Shown here: piece by piece, positions 51,449-60,031 of the stretch
Position numbering within the stretch: the first letter of the stretch is position 1
Layout: each line of letters starts with the position of its first letter
Assembly: GCA_945870225.1 (NCBI GenBank)
Contig: CAMBRF010000011.1
Coordinates: 27,826-91,825 of the forward strand
From: PVC group bacterium
GTDB taxonomy: Bacteria; Verrucomicrobiota; Kiritimatiellia; CAIKKV01; CAITUY01
Direction of reading: 5' to 3'
Length of the DNA: 64,000 nt
Position numbers and translations under genes: made by a program
Notes under the pieces: model-generated
Seen by the model: the letters and a program-made list of their open reading frames with translations, nothing else
Told to the model about the DNA's origin: nothing
Database searches by the model: none

Positions 51449-52702
51449 TCATCCGGCCCAGACCCTCTCGGCCACGTCCCGCACCAACTTTACCCAACGT
51501 GTCAGGCGGGTCACATCGCCTTCGACGGTCTCAACATCCTTCAGGTGAATGTGCGGATACCCGCCTTTGCAGGCGGTCAGGCCCTCGCCGATGATGCGGC
51601 GGATCCGGTCTTCGTCATATCCGCAGCACACCATGTCCGTTGGATTGGGTCGCCACGAGATCGCATAGTCGGTCCCAATCTGTTCCGCGCACAATGGCAC
51701 ATCGGCTACCGGGGTCACGGCAATGCTGCGCAGGTTCTTGAATTGCCGCAACAGGCCAATCTTACGCCCCAGGTCTTCACAGCACCCGTAATGGATCAGC
51801 CCGAAATGCGCGTAAATGGGCAACTGGTACTGAAGCAGGAACTCATCATGGAAGGCCGGCGAGATCAGCGTATACTCCTGGGCGGCACAGAAGCCCCAGA
51901 TATCCCTGCGTTGACGCGGCCCGCTGTTCGGTCTGGGAGGGTCGAGTTCCCCGGCGTAGCACATCGCCTGGTTCTGACCGGAGGTCAGCGAGTAGTGCCC
52001 GGCTTCTTCAGCTTCCCGGTTATTCTGCAAAATGCCGTCGCGCATGAAAGCCAGCAGACGGTGAACTTCCTCCGGAGCCTCATACATGTCGATCATCAAT
52101 TGCTCCATCCCCCGCAATTTCGTGATACTGGTCGATATATCGGACTTGAAACCGATGTAGGACGGAGTGCGTTGGATGTCTATGGGCAGAACGTCGCCAA
52201 TGGCGGCGGATAGTTTCTCCAGATTCCGGGCAGTCCCGGCCTCATCCACCTCGTGATGGGTCATCCGCAACTTCGTCATGTCGGCCCAATCCTTGAGAGG
52301 CGGATCGAAAGCGGCAGCGCCGCCTTCGACACCGGAAGCATGCAACGTCTCGTCAACGCCCCAGAGGTTCCCCCCGCCGCCCTTGAGGCTGGCACCCATC
52401 GCGATCCACGGTTCCTGAATGCTATCGTCCCCCACTATCTCATGCTGGAATAGGCGCAGCCGGAGGCCTCGTTCATGCGCGCGGAGGAAGGGGTCCTGAC
52501 ACTCCATCCGGACATCCCCAAACACCTCACGGCACCAGACGTTCCACATACCATACGTGGCCAGAATGGGAACGCGGGTGGGTTTCAGACTAAAGTGATC
52601 CGTCCACAACTTCCGTTTCTCCGCCTGGATGGGAAGAGCCGCAATCGCCGCATAGCGCTCTGCCAAGGGTCTGAGGACCTCTGTATCATGCTGCATGGTC
52701 AT
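51449..52702 (-). CDS. Uroporphyrinogen decarboxylase-family protein
   Basis: 417 residues of the URO-D barrel superfamily, divergent from true HemE: the N-terminal HemE motif is missing and the C-terminal part (GYDEDRIRRIIGEGLTACKGGYPHIHLKD) resembles URO-D-like methyltransferases. FGLIHYGCCEDLGRK supplies a His-Cys pair, as in corrinoid methyltransferases. Start 52702 follows AAGGAG. No corrinoid protein gene is near. It may act on C1 or aromatic methyl groups; the substrate is unknown. Confidence 0.75.
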   Translation of the reverse strand: MTMQHDTEVLRPLAERYAAIAALPIQAEKRKLWTDHFSLKPTRVPILATYGMWNVWCREVFGDVRMECQDPFLRAHERGLRLRLFQHEIVGDDSIQEPWIAMGASLKGGGGNLWGVDETLHASGVEGGAAAFDPPLKDWADMTKLRMTHHEVDEAGTARNLEKLSAAIGDVLPIDIQRTPSYIGFKSDISTSITKLRGMEQLMIDMYEAPEEVHRLLAFMRDGILQNNREAEEAGHYSLTSGQNQAMCYAGELDPPRPNSGPRQRRDIWGFCAAQEYTLISPAFHDEFLLQYQLPIYAHFGLIHYGCCEDLGRKIGLLRQFKNLRSIAVTPVADVPLCAEQIGTDYAISWRPNPTDMVCCGYDEDRIRRIIGEGLTACKGGYPHIHLKDVETVEGDVTRLTRWVKLVRDVAERVWAG

Positions 52703-52720
52703 ATGATCTCCTTGCTTCAC

Positions 52721-52741
52721 GGGCGTCCCTACGGGACGCCC
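52721..52741. repeat. Dispersed palindromic unit
   Basis: GGGCGTCCC-TAC-GGGACGCCC, perfect 9-bp arms and 3-base loop, just upstream of the URO-D-family gene. Same family as 7164, 40069 and 47060. Confidence 0.7.
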
Positions 52742-52845
52742 ATGCCCCTGTTTAGCCGTCCGTTTCCGCCAAGACAATGCAGGATGTCACGAACGGGGTC
52801 GCCCCGCCAACCTCTTTTCAATCCCTTTCTTCATCGGGCAGGGAC

Positions 52846-52874
52846 TTGACCGGGGGCAAAACATCTTGCAGTAT
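52846..52874 (+). promoter_or_regulatory. Possible sigma-70 promoter of barrel gene
   Basis: TTGACC, 17-base spacer, CAGTAT. About 55 bases before the GTG start at 52929. Confidence 0.35.
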
Positions 52875-52928
52875 GTCCTCGTGGCCGGAAGACTTGTTCC
52901 GAGGCCCTGCAAGGAAAGGAAGCATACC

Positions 52929-53540
52929 GTGAGAACAAAGATATTCAGATGGATGATCGTAGCGGGAATGATCTTACTCACACCCCTTGCCGTTCTGGCT
53001 CAAGGCATCGGGCTGCAGGTGGCCGACACAGCCGGAACCGGTGAACCCGGGCGATTGGAACTCACACCGGGCGTCGTCTTCGGGGACGATGTCTCTTTCT
53101 ACGGCATCCGGGAGACCTACACTGTTTTCGAAGAACTGCGGGCCTTTCTTGATCTTGGCGCGATCAACGCCGACGACTCGGATCTTGATTTCGGGGCCCA
53201 GGCCGGTGCACTGGCCTGCATCCCCAGTGAAGACATGGCCTGCGACCTGGCCTTCCGTGCCGCCACCTACTTTGTCAACACCGACAGCAAGGATATGTTT
53301 GGCGGCACCCTGATGCTGGTCTCCAGCGGCGAAACGCTGCTGAACGATCTTTATCTGTACGGAGGACTCGGGATGGATTTGTGCAACCGGAAAGCATCCA
53401 CCGCCTCCAAAAGCCGCACGGAGATCAATCCGGCCTTGAGCGCGGGGGTCCTGTTTAATTTCACCGACTCGATTGCGGCCTATATCGAGGTCTCGCACGT
53501 CGACAGTGCTTTCATCGGGACGGGGATCCGGCTTCGGTAA
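52929..53540 (+). CDS. Possible outer-membrane beta-barrel protein
   Basis: 203 residues from GTG 52929 with AAGGA upstream; signal peptide WMIVAGMILLTPLAVLAQG. After it, alternating strands (GRLELTPGVVFGDDVSFYG, LYLYGGLGMDLC, PALSAGVLFNFTDSIAAYIEVSHV) and a terminal GTGIRLR strand suit a small outer-membrane barrel. No family is named. It is a single gene upstream of the tRNA. Confidence 0.65.
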   Translation: MRTKIFRWMIVAGMILLTPLAVLAQGIGLQVADTAGTGEPGRLELTPGVVFGDDVSFYGIRETYTVFEELRAFLDLGAINADDSDLDFGAQAGALACIPSEDMACDLAFRAATYFVNTDSKDMFGGTLMLVSSGETLLNDLYLYGGLGMDLCNRKASTASKSRTEINPALSAGVLFNFTDSIAAYIEVSHVDSAFIGTGIRLR

Positions 53541-53558
53541 GTTTTTTATGACAGCGTC

Positions 53559-53587
53559 TTGACACCCACCCGGTCTCTCGGCATGAT
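53559..53587 (+). promoter_or_regulatory. Sigma-70 promoter of tRNA-Val
   Basis: Perfect -35 TTGACA, 17-base spacer, CATGAT, 18 bases before the tRNA 5' end. Confidence 0.6.
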
Positions 53588-53604
53588 GTGGGCCCCTATT
53601 TTGA

Positions 53605-53681
53605 GGGCGTTTAGCTCAGTTGGTTAGAGCGCTTGCCTCACATGCAAGAGGTCACTGGTTCGAATCCAGTAACGCCCACCA
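53605..53681 (+). tRNA. tRNA-Val (anticodon CAC)
   Basis: Complete cloverleaf: acceptor GGGCGTT/AACGCCC, D-arm TTAGCTCAGTTGGTTAGAGC, anticodon stem CTTGC/GCAAG with loop CTCACAT, T-arm CTGG-TTCGAAT-CCAG, and encoded CCA. Reads GUG. Confidence 0.98.
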
Positions 53682-53749
53682 TCCGACACCCGCTGTTTCA
53701 CCCAGGCACGCATCACGCTAACTCGCCCACCCTTGATCCCTATCCATGC

Positions 53750-55720
53750 TCAATACTCGAACACCACGATCTGGTGACATTTCACCGTGGGCACGTTAAC
53801 ACTCACCCGGCCTTCTCGGCGGGTCATCATTAACTCACGTTTCGCCGGGGCCAGATAGGCGCGCCGTATGGTTTCCGGCACGAGCAGGGATACCGGCACA
53901 TCATGTAAGGGAACCATATCCTCAATGACCAGCGCCCTTCCCCGTTGCAGCGTCGGGGCATAAAGCAGATGGGCGACATAGCGTTTCCGGTCCGGTTGGT
54001 GAATTAGATTTGCCCGCCCGCAACTGGGCATGACGGTGGAAAACACGGGCCGCTTATGTACCAGGCGGAGGCCGGCCAGGAAGAGGTCACGGTGAATCCG
54101 AGCGCCATTCTCAATGTACAGGGCCCCCAATTTGTGGGAGAAAAAAACCACCCGGCCCTTTTTTACGACGCCCGGATGGGCCGCATCGCGCAACTGGTAT
54201 GGGGTATTCTCATGTGAACAATACCTTGCGTAGGTGCGGTCAAAGTATGGCTCGCGAATGGCAGCCAGCACACGCGCACCCTTCTTTACCCGCGTCCTCA
54301 CGGCCCCGGAGTAGTTGAGGAAAGGCGAAGAAATGAGTTCCCTGCCCATCTGGGATTTGACGACCGTGTAATCGTTTTCAAAGGCCGCCGGGCCGATATA
54401 GGTGGCACCGATATCAATCAGGAAACGCTGGCGTTTGGAATCGAGGGCGCCCTCGCCGAGCACAACCAGGGCGCCACCCCTGCGGACAAAAGCGGTCAGT
54501 TTGGCGGCGGTCCCGTCATGCAGACAGGGCGCGCCGGTCAGGACGATCGTTTCGATGCCGTGAAGGTCGGAGTCCGCGTTGACGATGTCAAAGTCGACCT
54601 GCGTTTCCAGGAGCATATTCACAACACCCTGGTCATCCCGATCGCTTCCGCTTAACCAAACGCCCAGACTTGCGGCACTTTGTCCGTCCAACCCATAAGG
54701 TTCAATGCGTTTCACGTAGGAGTAGGCCTCGCCAATATTCCGGTAGGTGGCCATATCCATCTCGCCGCAGGGATGAAGTTGATCCCCGAAAATGCACCGG
54801 GCACCCCACGCGACCATGGAGGCAGCCTCGTAGCGGATGGCATTCGGGTGTTTAAATCCCCCGAATTCGCCCCAAGCCAAATGGAATTTCCCGCTCATGG
54901 CCATGAAATCTTTGCCGTGCTGTGCGTATAACTTGGCGCGAGGAGGGAACTTGTTGTACCCCCCCCATGCGGTGGGAAGGTCCTCAAGCTCGAAATGGGT
55001 ATTCCAGGGGTGATAATCTGTTGCATAGGTACCCGCCGTGCCGTTGAAAAAGAGTGTGGCGTCAGGATGCCGGGAAAGAATGACTTCCTTGCAGTCATTC
55101 ATCAGGCGGCGCCACGTTTTGACCTTATAGGCGAGGGCATCGGCCTCCTTTTCCGGGTCGAGCCCCTCCTCCTTCATCCCGGCGCGGCAGTTTTCACACC
55201 AGCAGGTGTGAGCGGCACAAATGTCGTAGAAAAATCCATCTACACGGAAGCTGCGACAGATTTCATCCGTTTGTGAGACAATCAGGTCGCGATACCCGCC
55301 CGACGGACAGAGAAGGGTCCAGGAACACGACGGGCGCTTGTCTGTCGGCTTGGCCTTTGGATCAAAATTGAACGACTCCACGCTGCCATCACGACGGCGA
55401 ACAACCCAATCAGGATGTCGGGTTACATCATGGGCGGACCAGCCCAGAGTATAGTAGATGGGCGCGCGTACACGGACGGCATGAGCGGCATCGATCTGCT
55501 CTTTCAGCAGGTTTCTCTTGAGATGTGGGTGGGGCAATCCAATTTTCGTCGGATAGTAGGACCAACCGTGATGGCACTTGGCAAACACCGTGATTGAGTT
55601 GACGTTCCCGACTTTCAGCGCCTGCTGGAATTGCCTCCGGTCGAACCGTGAGCCGATTCCGGTAATGTGTTCAGAGTTGTGGAAATCGAGATGAACCTGA
55701 CGCGCGCACAATTTATTCAT
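53750..55720 (-). CDS. Glycoside hydrolase-like protein with GATase/trimerisation domain
   Basis: 656 residues, cytosolic. The N-terminal barrel (VNSITVFAKCHHGWSYYPTKIG, FRVDGFFYDICAAHTCWCENCRAGMKEEG) resembles the GHL6/alpha-L-fucosidase-like glycosidases, with ELEDLPTAWGG possibly catalytic. The middle domain (VLTGAPCLHDGTAAKLTAFVRRGGALVVLGEG) is the beta-galactosidase trimerisation (GATase-like) fold. These are frequent in carbohydrate-degrading PVC bacteria. Substrate unknown. Its operon context is empty. Confidence 0.75.
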   Translation of the reverse strand: MNKLCARQVHLDFHNSEHITGIGSRFDRRQFQQALKVGNVNSITVFAKCHHGWSYYPTKIGLPHPHLKRNLLKEQIDAAHAVRVRAPIYYTLGWSAHDVTRHPDWVVRRRDGSVESFNFDPKAKPTDKRPSCSWTLLCPSGGYRDLIVSQTDEICRSFRVDGFFYDICAAHTCWCENCRAGMKEEGLDPEKEADALAYKVKTWRRLMNDCKEVILSRHPDATLFFNGTAGTYATDYHPWNTHFELEDLPTAWGGYNKFPPRAKLYAQHGKDFMAMSGKFHLAWGEFGGFKHPNAIRYEAASMVAWGARCIFGDQLHPCGEMDMATYRNIGEAYSYVKRIEPYGLDGQSAASLGVWLSGSDRDDQGVVNMLLETQVDFDIVNADSDLHGIETIVLTGAPCLHDGTAAKLTAFVRRGGALVVLGEGALDSKRQRFLIDIGATYIGPAAFENDYTVVKSQMGRELISSPFLNYSGAVRTRVKKGARVLAAIREPYFDRTYARYCSHENTPYQLRDAAHPGVVKKGRVVFFSHKLGALYIENGARIHRDLFLAGLRLVHKRPVFSTVMPSCGRANLIHQPDRKRYVAHLLYAPTLQRGRALVIEDMVPLHDVPVSLLVPETIRRAYLAPAKRELMMTRREGRVSVNVPTVKCHQIVVFEY

Positions 55721-55841
55721 TGGAATATGATCCCTGCCTGATTCGTCTTCAGATTAACCGTTTCGAAATATCACAAAGCGTCAGCGGCTAGAACCTTCTT
55801 TTTGCACCAACGGAACGGATTGCGCGCCCCTTCCCGGGCTC

Positions 55842-56600
55842 TTATAGCCGAATACCCATGTCGATGAATTCGGCTTCAATCCGGCAACGGGCCTTGAGCA
55901 GCCTCGCCACCGCCTTGACCCCGAACACTTCGGTGGCGTAATGCCCGGCAAAAATGGCGTTGATCCCGTATTCCTGCGCCAGATGATAGGCCATCAGCTT
56001 GGGCTCACCACTGATATACACATCGATCCCCTTCTGCCCCGCCTCCGCAATCTCGTCCGCCGCACCACCCGATACCACGGCAACCGTCCTCACAACCCGT
56101 TTTCCGAAATCCAAGGTGCTGACAGTATTGCCGAACAAACGGTGTGACCGGGTCTTGAAGTCCGCATAGGTCACCGCCTTCGATAGAACCCCGCAGAATC
56201 CAATGCAGGTGCCATGGTAGAGGCCAAACGGCTGCAACTTACTCAACCCTAGCCCCTTGCATATCTGCGCGTTGTTGCCCAGCCGCGGGTGGGCGTCCAA
56301 CGGGAGATGACAGGCATAAAGCGCCATATCGTGATCCATAAGGAACTTCAGCCGACGGTAGTTGAGGCCCGTAATACGCTTGAGGGAATCCCCCCAACTT
56401 AATCCATGATGGCAGATGACCAGATCGGCCTTCCGCTCTGCTGCCTCCTTAAAAAAGGCTAATGAGGCATCCACGCCGACACAAACCCTCCGCACCCGAC
56501 CCGAGTTTTCCACCTGCAACCCATTGTGGGACTCGTCCGAGTACGCGGCCACATTCAATGTCTTGTCTAAAAACGAGGTGATCTTGCCCAATGGGTTCAT
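55842..56600 (-). CDS. Nif3-like dinuclear metal centre protein
   Basis: 252 residues, the Nif3/YbgI (DUF34) fold: SHNGLQVENSGRVRRVCVGVDAS, ICHHGLSWG, HDMALYACHLPLDAH and FAGHYATEVFGVKAVA, which carry the His/Glu metal ligands. Sometimes annotated GTP cyclohydrolase I type 2 without good evidence. Single gene; physiological role uncertain in the whole family. Confidence 0.93.
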   Translation of the reverse strand: MNPLGKITSFLDKTLNVAAYSDESHNGLQVENSGRVRRVCVGVDASLAFFKEAAERKADLVICHHGLSWGDSLKRITGLNYRRLKFLMDHDMALYACHLPLDAHPRLGNNAQICKGLGLSKLQPFGLYHGTCIGFCGVLSKAVTYADFKTRSHRLFGNTVSTLDFGKRVVRTVAVVSGGAADEIAEAGQKGIDVYISGEPKLMAYHLAQEYGINAIFAGHYATEVFGVKAVARLLKARCRIEAEFIDMGIRL

Positions 56601-56808
56601 GGAAGGCTCCTTATCCAGTTGGAACCGGATAGTACGCCTTTGCCCGCACGGTGACCAGCCTCAGAAAGCAGGCGGATTGCATGCCCGACTATGATAAATA
56701 TCGGCCCCTGATTCGCAGTAACGAGAGGTCGGTGCCAATAAAGGGCTCCGGAGGGGAAAATTCACCTTCAAAATCAAACAGATGACCCATAACTGATTAA
56801 TAATCGCC

Positions 56809-56825
56809 TTGGCATGGCGCCTGCT
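56809..56825 (+). promoter_or_regulatory. Sigma-54 promoter of pilin gene
   Basis: TTGGCATGGCGCCTGCT, with GG and GC ten bases apart, about 55 bases before the pilin ATG. Pilin genes are often RpoN/PilR dependent. Confidence 0.7.
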
Positions 56826-56879
56826 ATATAATCACAACGAATACGATTCATGTGAGAGATTGATTGAAAGACAACTGAA

Positions 56880-57215
56880 ATGAAAACAAGCAAATTGGGT
56901 TTTACACTGCTGGAAATTATGATCGTGGTGGCCATTATTGGCTTACTCGCAGCCCTCGCCATCCCGTCATTCATGAAGGCCCGGACCACATCCCAACAGA
57001 AAGCCTGCATCAACAATCTGCGCCAGATTGAATCGGGCAAGGAGCAGTGGGCGCTTGAGGCCAGGAAAAGGCAGGGAGACGCAACCGATGTAACGGCCAT
57101 TAACTCGTATCTGAAGTTGGCGCCGGCATGCCCTTCCAGCGGAACTTACGACTACACGGTCATCGGGACGGACGCCACCTGTACCATGACGTACCCTCTC
57201 CTGCACACGCTGTAA
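56880..57215 (+). CDS. Orphan type IV pilin/pseudopilin
   Basis: 111 residues with class III signal GFTLLEIMIVVAIIGLLAALAIPSF: cleavage after Gly8, Phe1 and Glu5 of the mature protein. The globular part is short (two Cys in ACINN and PACPSS plus one in ATCTM). It may be the structural subunit (PilA or GspG-like) served by the gspDEF genes 45 kb away. No prepilin peptidase is in the window. Confidence 0.92.
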   Translation: MKTSKLGFTLLEIMIVVAIIGLLAALAIPSFMKARTTSQQKACINNLRQIESGKEQWALEARKRQGDATDVTAINSYLKLAPACPSSGTYDYTVIGTDATCTMTYPLLHTL

Positions 57216-57219
57216 GCGA

Positions 57220-58488
57220 TCAAATACGTTCCCGCCTGTACAACAGCAGCAGGAGCACGCTGACCAACAATGACGCCGAACCAATAATCCCGAAGGATTG
57301 GGTAGGCGCCCAACGGATGTTCAATTGGTTGGCCACCAGCCCCGAGAGCAGGATTCCGCCAAAGACCACAAAATTTGCCGCCGCCCACACAGCACCTTTG
57401 CGCTCACGCGCGGGGCGCACCTGCAAGAAACTCTCCATCGGAACCAGAATACCCCCTCCCAGCATCCCGAGCAGGAAAACCCCGGCAAAGAGGAGAGGCA
57501 ACTGCACGGTCACCGGCCACTGCGGCACCGTGACCATCCCCATCATCGTCAACGACAACCCGATACCCAGAGGACCGACAACCCGATGCCATCGGGCCCC
57601 GTGAACCAAGCGACTGCTCAGCAATCCGCCCAGGCCAAGGCCCACCAATTGACTGACCAATAGACCACTCGTAAGGGATTTGGTGAGATGGAACTGCTGC
57701 AAGCCCATGGGATTGATCAACAGGATCTGCAACGATCCTATAAACCAGACGAAGACATTGGCCCCGATGGAGAGAGCCAGCAACGGGTCCTTCCCTGTGG
57801 CCAGCAAGTCTTTTACCGTGTGCAGGGGACCTGCCCAGGGGAATCGGGCGGCAGGATCGGCCGCCGGTCGTTGGACCACCCCATAACTGACCAGAACGCC
57901 GATAAGAGCCACCCCGATGACGGTACCCGCCACCAGCAGGTGACCGACCTCAATCCCCCACCACCCCTTGCCGGGCCGGTCCAGCAAAAGGCCCGCCATA
58001 CCGATCCCCGACAGAATGCCGACCGTGATCAGAACACGAAGAAACCCATTCGCGCGGGGCACATAGGATTCCGGATAGAGTTCCGGCAGGGACCCGTTCA
58101 GCGCCGGACTGAAGAACGCCGCCTGCAAACCCATGGTCAACAACATGCCGAACATCAGGACCCAGTTCCCCATGACCAATCCTGCCGCCCCCAACGTCAT
58201 GGCCGCTAGTTCGATCCATTTAGAGGCAATCACCACCCGGCGTTTGGAAAACCGGTCAGCACACCATCCCGCAGGTGCCGCAAAAAGAAGGAACGGCAGG
58301 GTGAAGGCCATCAAGGCATACCCCTGCAGTTCGCTGCGGCCGGCGGCTACAGCCAGCATCATTGCCGCCTGTTTGAAAAAATTATCGTTGAAGACGCCAA
58401 GAAAGTAGGCGGACGCCATGCAGGCAAATTTCCCGCGGGCTTCACGAAGCTGATCATCAGCACAGGGTATTGAACCGATGGTCCGCAT
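57220..58488 (-). CDS. LplT-like MFS transporter
   Basis: 422 residues from ATG 58488; twelve helices. The N-terminus KFACMASAYFLGVFNDNFFKQAAMML (FNDNFFKQ) is typical of the LplT/Aas-type lysophospholipid flippases; WCADRFSKRRVVIASKWIELAAM is the MFS loop. Convergent with the pilin gene (four bases apart) and 20 bases downstream of trpB2. A role in phospholipid remodelling is inferred. Confidence 0.85.
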   Translation of the reverse strand: MRTIGSIPCADDQLREARGKFACMASAYFLGVFNDNFFKQAAMMLAVAAGRSELQGYALMAFTLPFLLFAAPAGWCADRFSKRRVVIASKWIELAAMTLGAAGLVMGNWVLMFGMLLTMGLQAAFFSPALNGSLPELYPESYVPRANGFLRVLITVGILSGIGMAGLLLDRPGKGWWGIEVGHLLVAGTVIGVALIGVLVSYGVVQRPAADPAARFPWAGPLHTVKDLLATGKDPLLALSIGANVFVWFIGSLQILLINPMGLQQFHLTKSLTSGLLVSQLVGLGLGGLLSSRLVHGARWHRVVGPLGIGLSLTMMGMVTVPQWPVTVQLPLLFAGVFLLGMLGGGILVPMESFLQVRPARERKGAVWAAANFVVFGGILLSGLVANQLNIRWAPTQSFGIIGSASLLVSVLLLLLYRRERI

Positions 58489-58508
58489 TCTTTTTTCGGT
58501 TGGCAGGA

Positions 58509-59888
58509 CTAGCTTAAAGGAGGCGGCTTGGGAAGATCCTTGAGGCATTCCTCCGCCTTGAGGATCTCAGAGTCGGGCAGGACATAGTCCGTCAGCTTGC
58601 CTTCCAGATAGGCCTGATAGCCGGTCAAATCCATGATGCCATGGCCCGACCAGTTGAGAACGATGACCTTCTCCTTGCCTTCCTCCCTGGCCTGGTTCGC
58701 CTCGCGAATGGCCATGGCGATGGCATGCGATGTTTCCGGCGCGGGGATGAACCCCTCGGTCTGGGAAAACAGCATGGCGGCCCGGTAGCATTCCAGCTGC
58801 GGGATGGCCACCGCTTCGATCAGACCTTCGCGCATGGCATGACTCACCAGCGGCGCCATGCCGTGATACCGCAACCCGCCGGCATGAATGGGGGCCGGAA
58901 CATAGGTGTGCCCGAGACTGTACATGGGCAGAAGCGGCGTCATCATGGCCACATCGCCCGAATCATAGGCGAACTTGCCGCGCGTCATCTTGGGACAGGC
59001 GGCCGGCTCAACGGCGATCACACGCGGATTCTTTGTTCCCGCAATCTTGTCGGCCAGGAAGGGGAAGCTAAGGCCGGCGAAATTCGAACCGCCCCCCGCG
59101 CAGCCAATGACGATATCGGGATAGGTGTTGATCTTGGCGAACTGCTTCTTGGCTTCCAACCCGATGATGGTCTGGTGCAGCAGCACATGATTCAAGACGC
59201 TGCCCAGGGCATACCGGGTATTCTTGGAGGTCACACAATCCTCAATGGCCTCGCTGATGGCAATCGCCAGACTGCCGGGGCAATCGGGATCCGCGGCAAG
59301 AATGGCCCGGCCGGCGTTGGTCGTATTACTGGGACTGGCGATACACTCCGCCCCCCAGGTCTGCATCATGATCTTGCGCAACGGCTTCTGGGTGAAACTG
59401 ATCTTCACCATGTACACCTTGCACTCCAGGCCAAACATCTGGCACGCCATGGCCAGGGAGCTACCCCATTGTCCAGCCCCCGTTTCGGTGGTCAAACGCT
59501 TGATGCCGAATTGCTTGTTGTAATAAGCCTGCGGAACGGCCGTGTTGGGCTTGTGACTGCCGGCAGCCGAAACACCTTCGTTCTTGTAATAGATTTTGGC
59601 GGGCGTCTTCAGCGCCTTTTCCAAACGGGTCGCCCGGCACAGGGGGCTCGGCCGCCACTGCCAGAGGATTTGCAGCACTTCCTCGGGGATGTCAATCCAG
59701 CGCTGAGTACTGACTTCCTGTTCGATCAGGTTCATGGGGAATACCGGCGCGAGCTGCTCGGGGCCGATGGGCTTGCCGTCCGGACTGACGGGGGGCGGCA
59801 CGGCGTGGGGGAAATCGGCGGCAATGTTGTACCACTGCCGGGGCATCTCATCTTCGCTAAGAAACACCTTGATCTGATCCATGGTCAT
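58509..59888 (-). CDS. trpB2: TrpB2-type tryptophan synthase beta chain
   Basis: 459 residues of PLP fold type II. The PLP lysine lies in [16 protein letters not shown], with the substrate loop [13 protein letters not shown] and phosphate-binding [11 protein letters not shown]. The long N-terminus and SHKPN are those of TrpB2, which condenses indole with serine and often acts alone. No trpA is linked. The MFS gene follows. Confidence 0.93.
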   Translation of the reverse strand: MTMDQIKVFLSEDEMPRQWYNIAADFPHAVPPPVSPDGKPIGPEQLAPVFPMNLIEQEVSTQRWIDIPEEVLQILWQWRPSPLCRATRLEKALKTPAKIYYKNEGVSAAGSHKPNTAVPQAYYNKQFGIKRLTTETGAGQWGSSLAMACQMFGLECKVYMVKISFTQKPLRKIMMQTWGAECIASPSNTTNAGRAILAADPDCPGSLAIAISEAIEDCVTSKNTRYALGSVLNHVLLHQTIIGLEAKKQFAKINTYPDIVIGCAGGGSNFAGLSFPFLADKIAGTKNPRVIAVEPAACPKMTRGKFAYDSGDVAMMTPLLPMYSLGHTYVPAPIHAGGLRYHGMAPLVSHAMREGLIEAVAIPQLECYRAAMLFSQTEGFIPAPETSHAIAMAIREANQAREEGKEKVIVLNWSGHGIMDLTGYQAYLEGKLTDYVLPDSEILKAEECLKDLPKPPPLS

Positions 59889-60031
59889 ACCCTCACAAGC
59901 TGATGCGGTTTGAAACGTGAAAGGCGGACATTATGGCAACGGTGTTTCTATAAACAAGAACAAATTCTGAGCAACCCTGAAGGAGGTGTCTCAGATCCGA
60001 CCGATCCGGCAAGAGCCGGATACAGCTCCGG

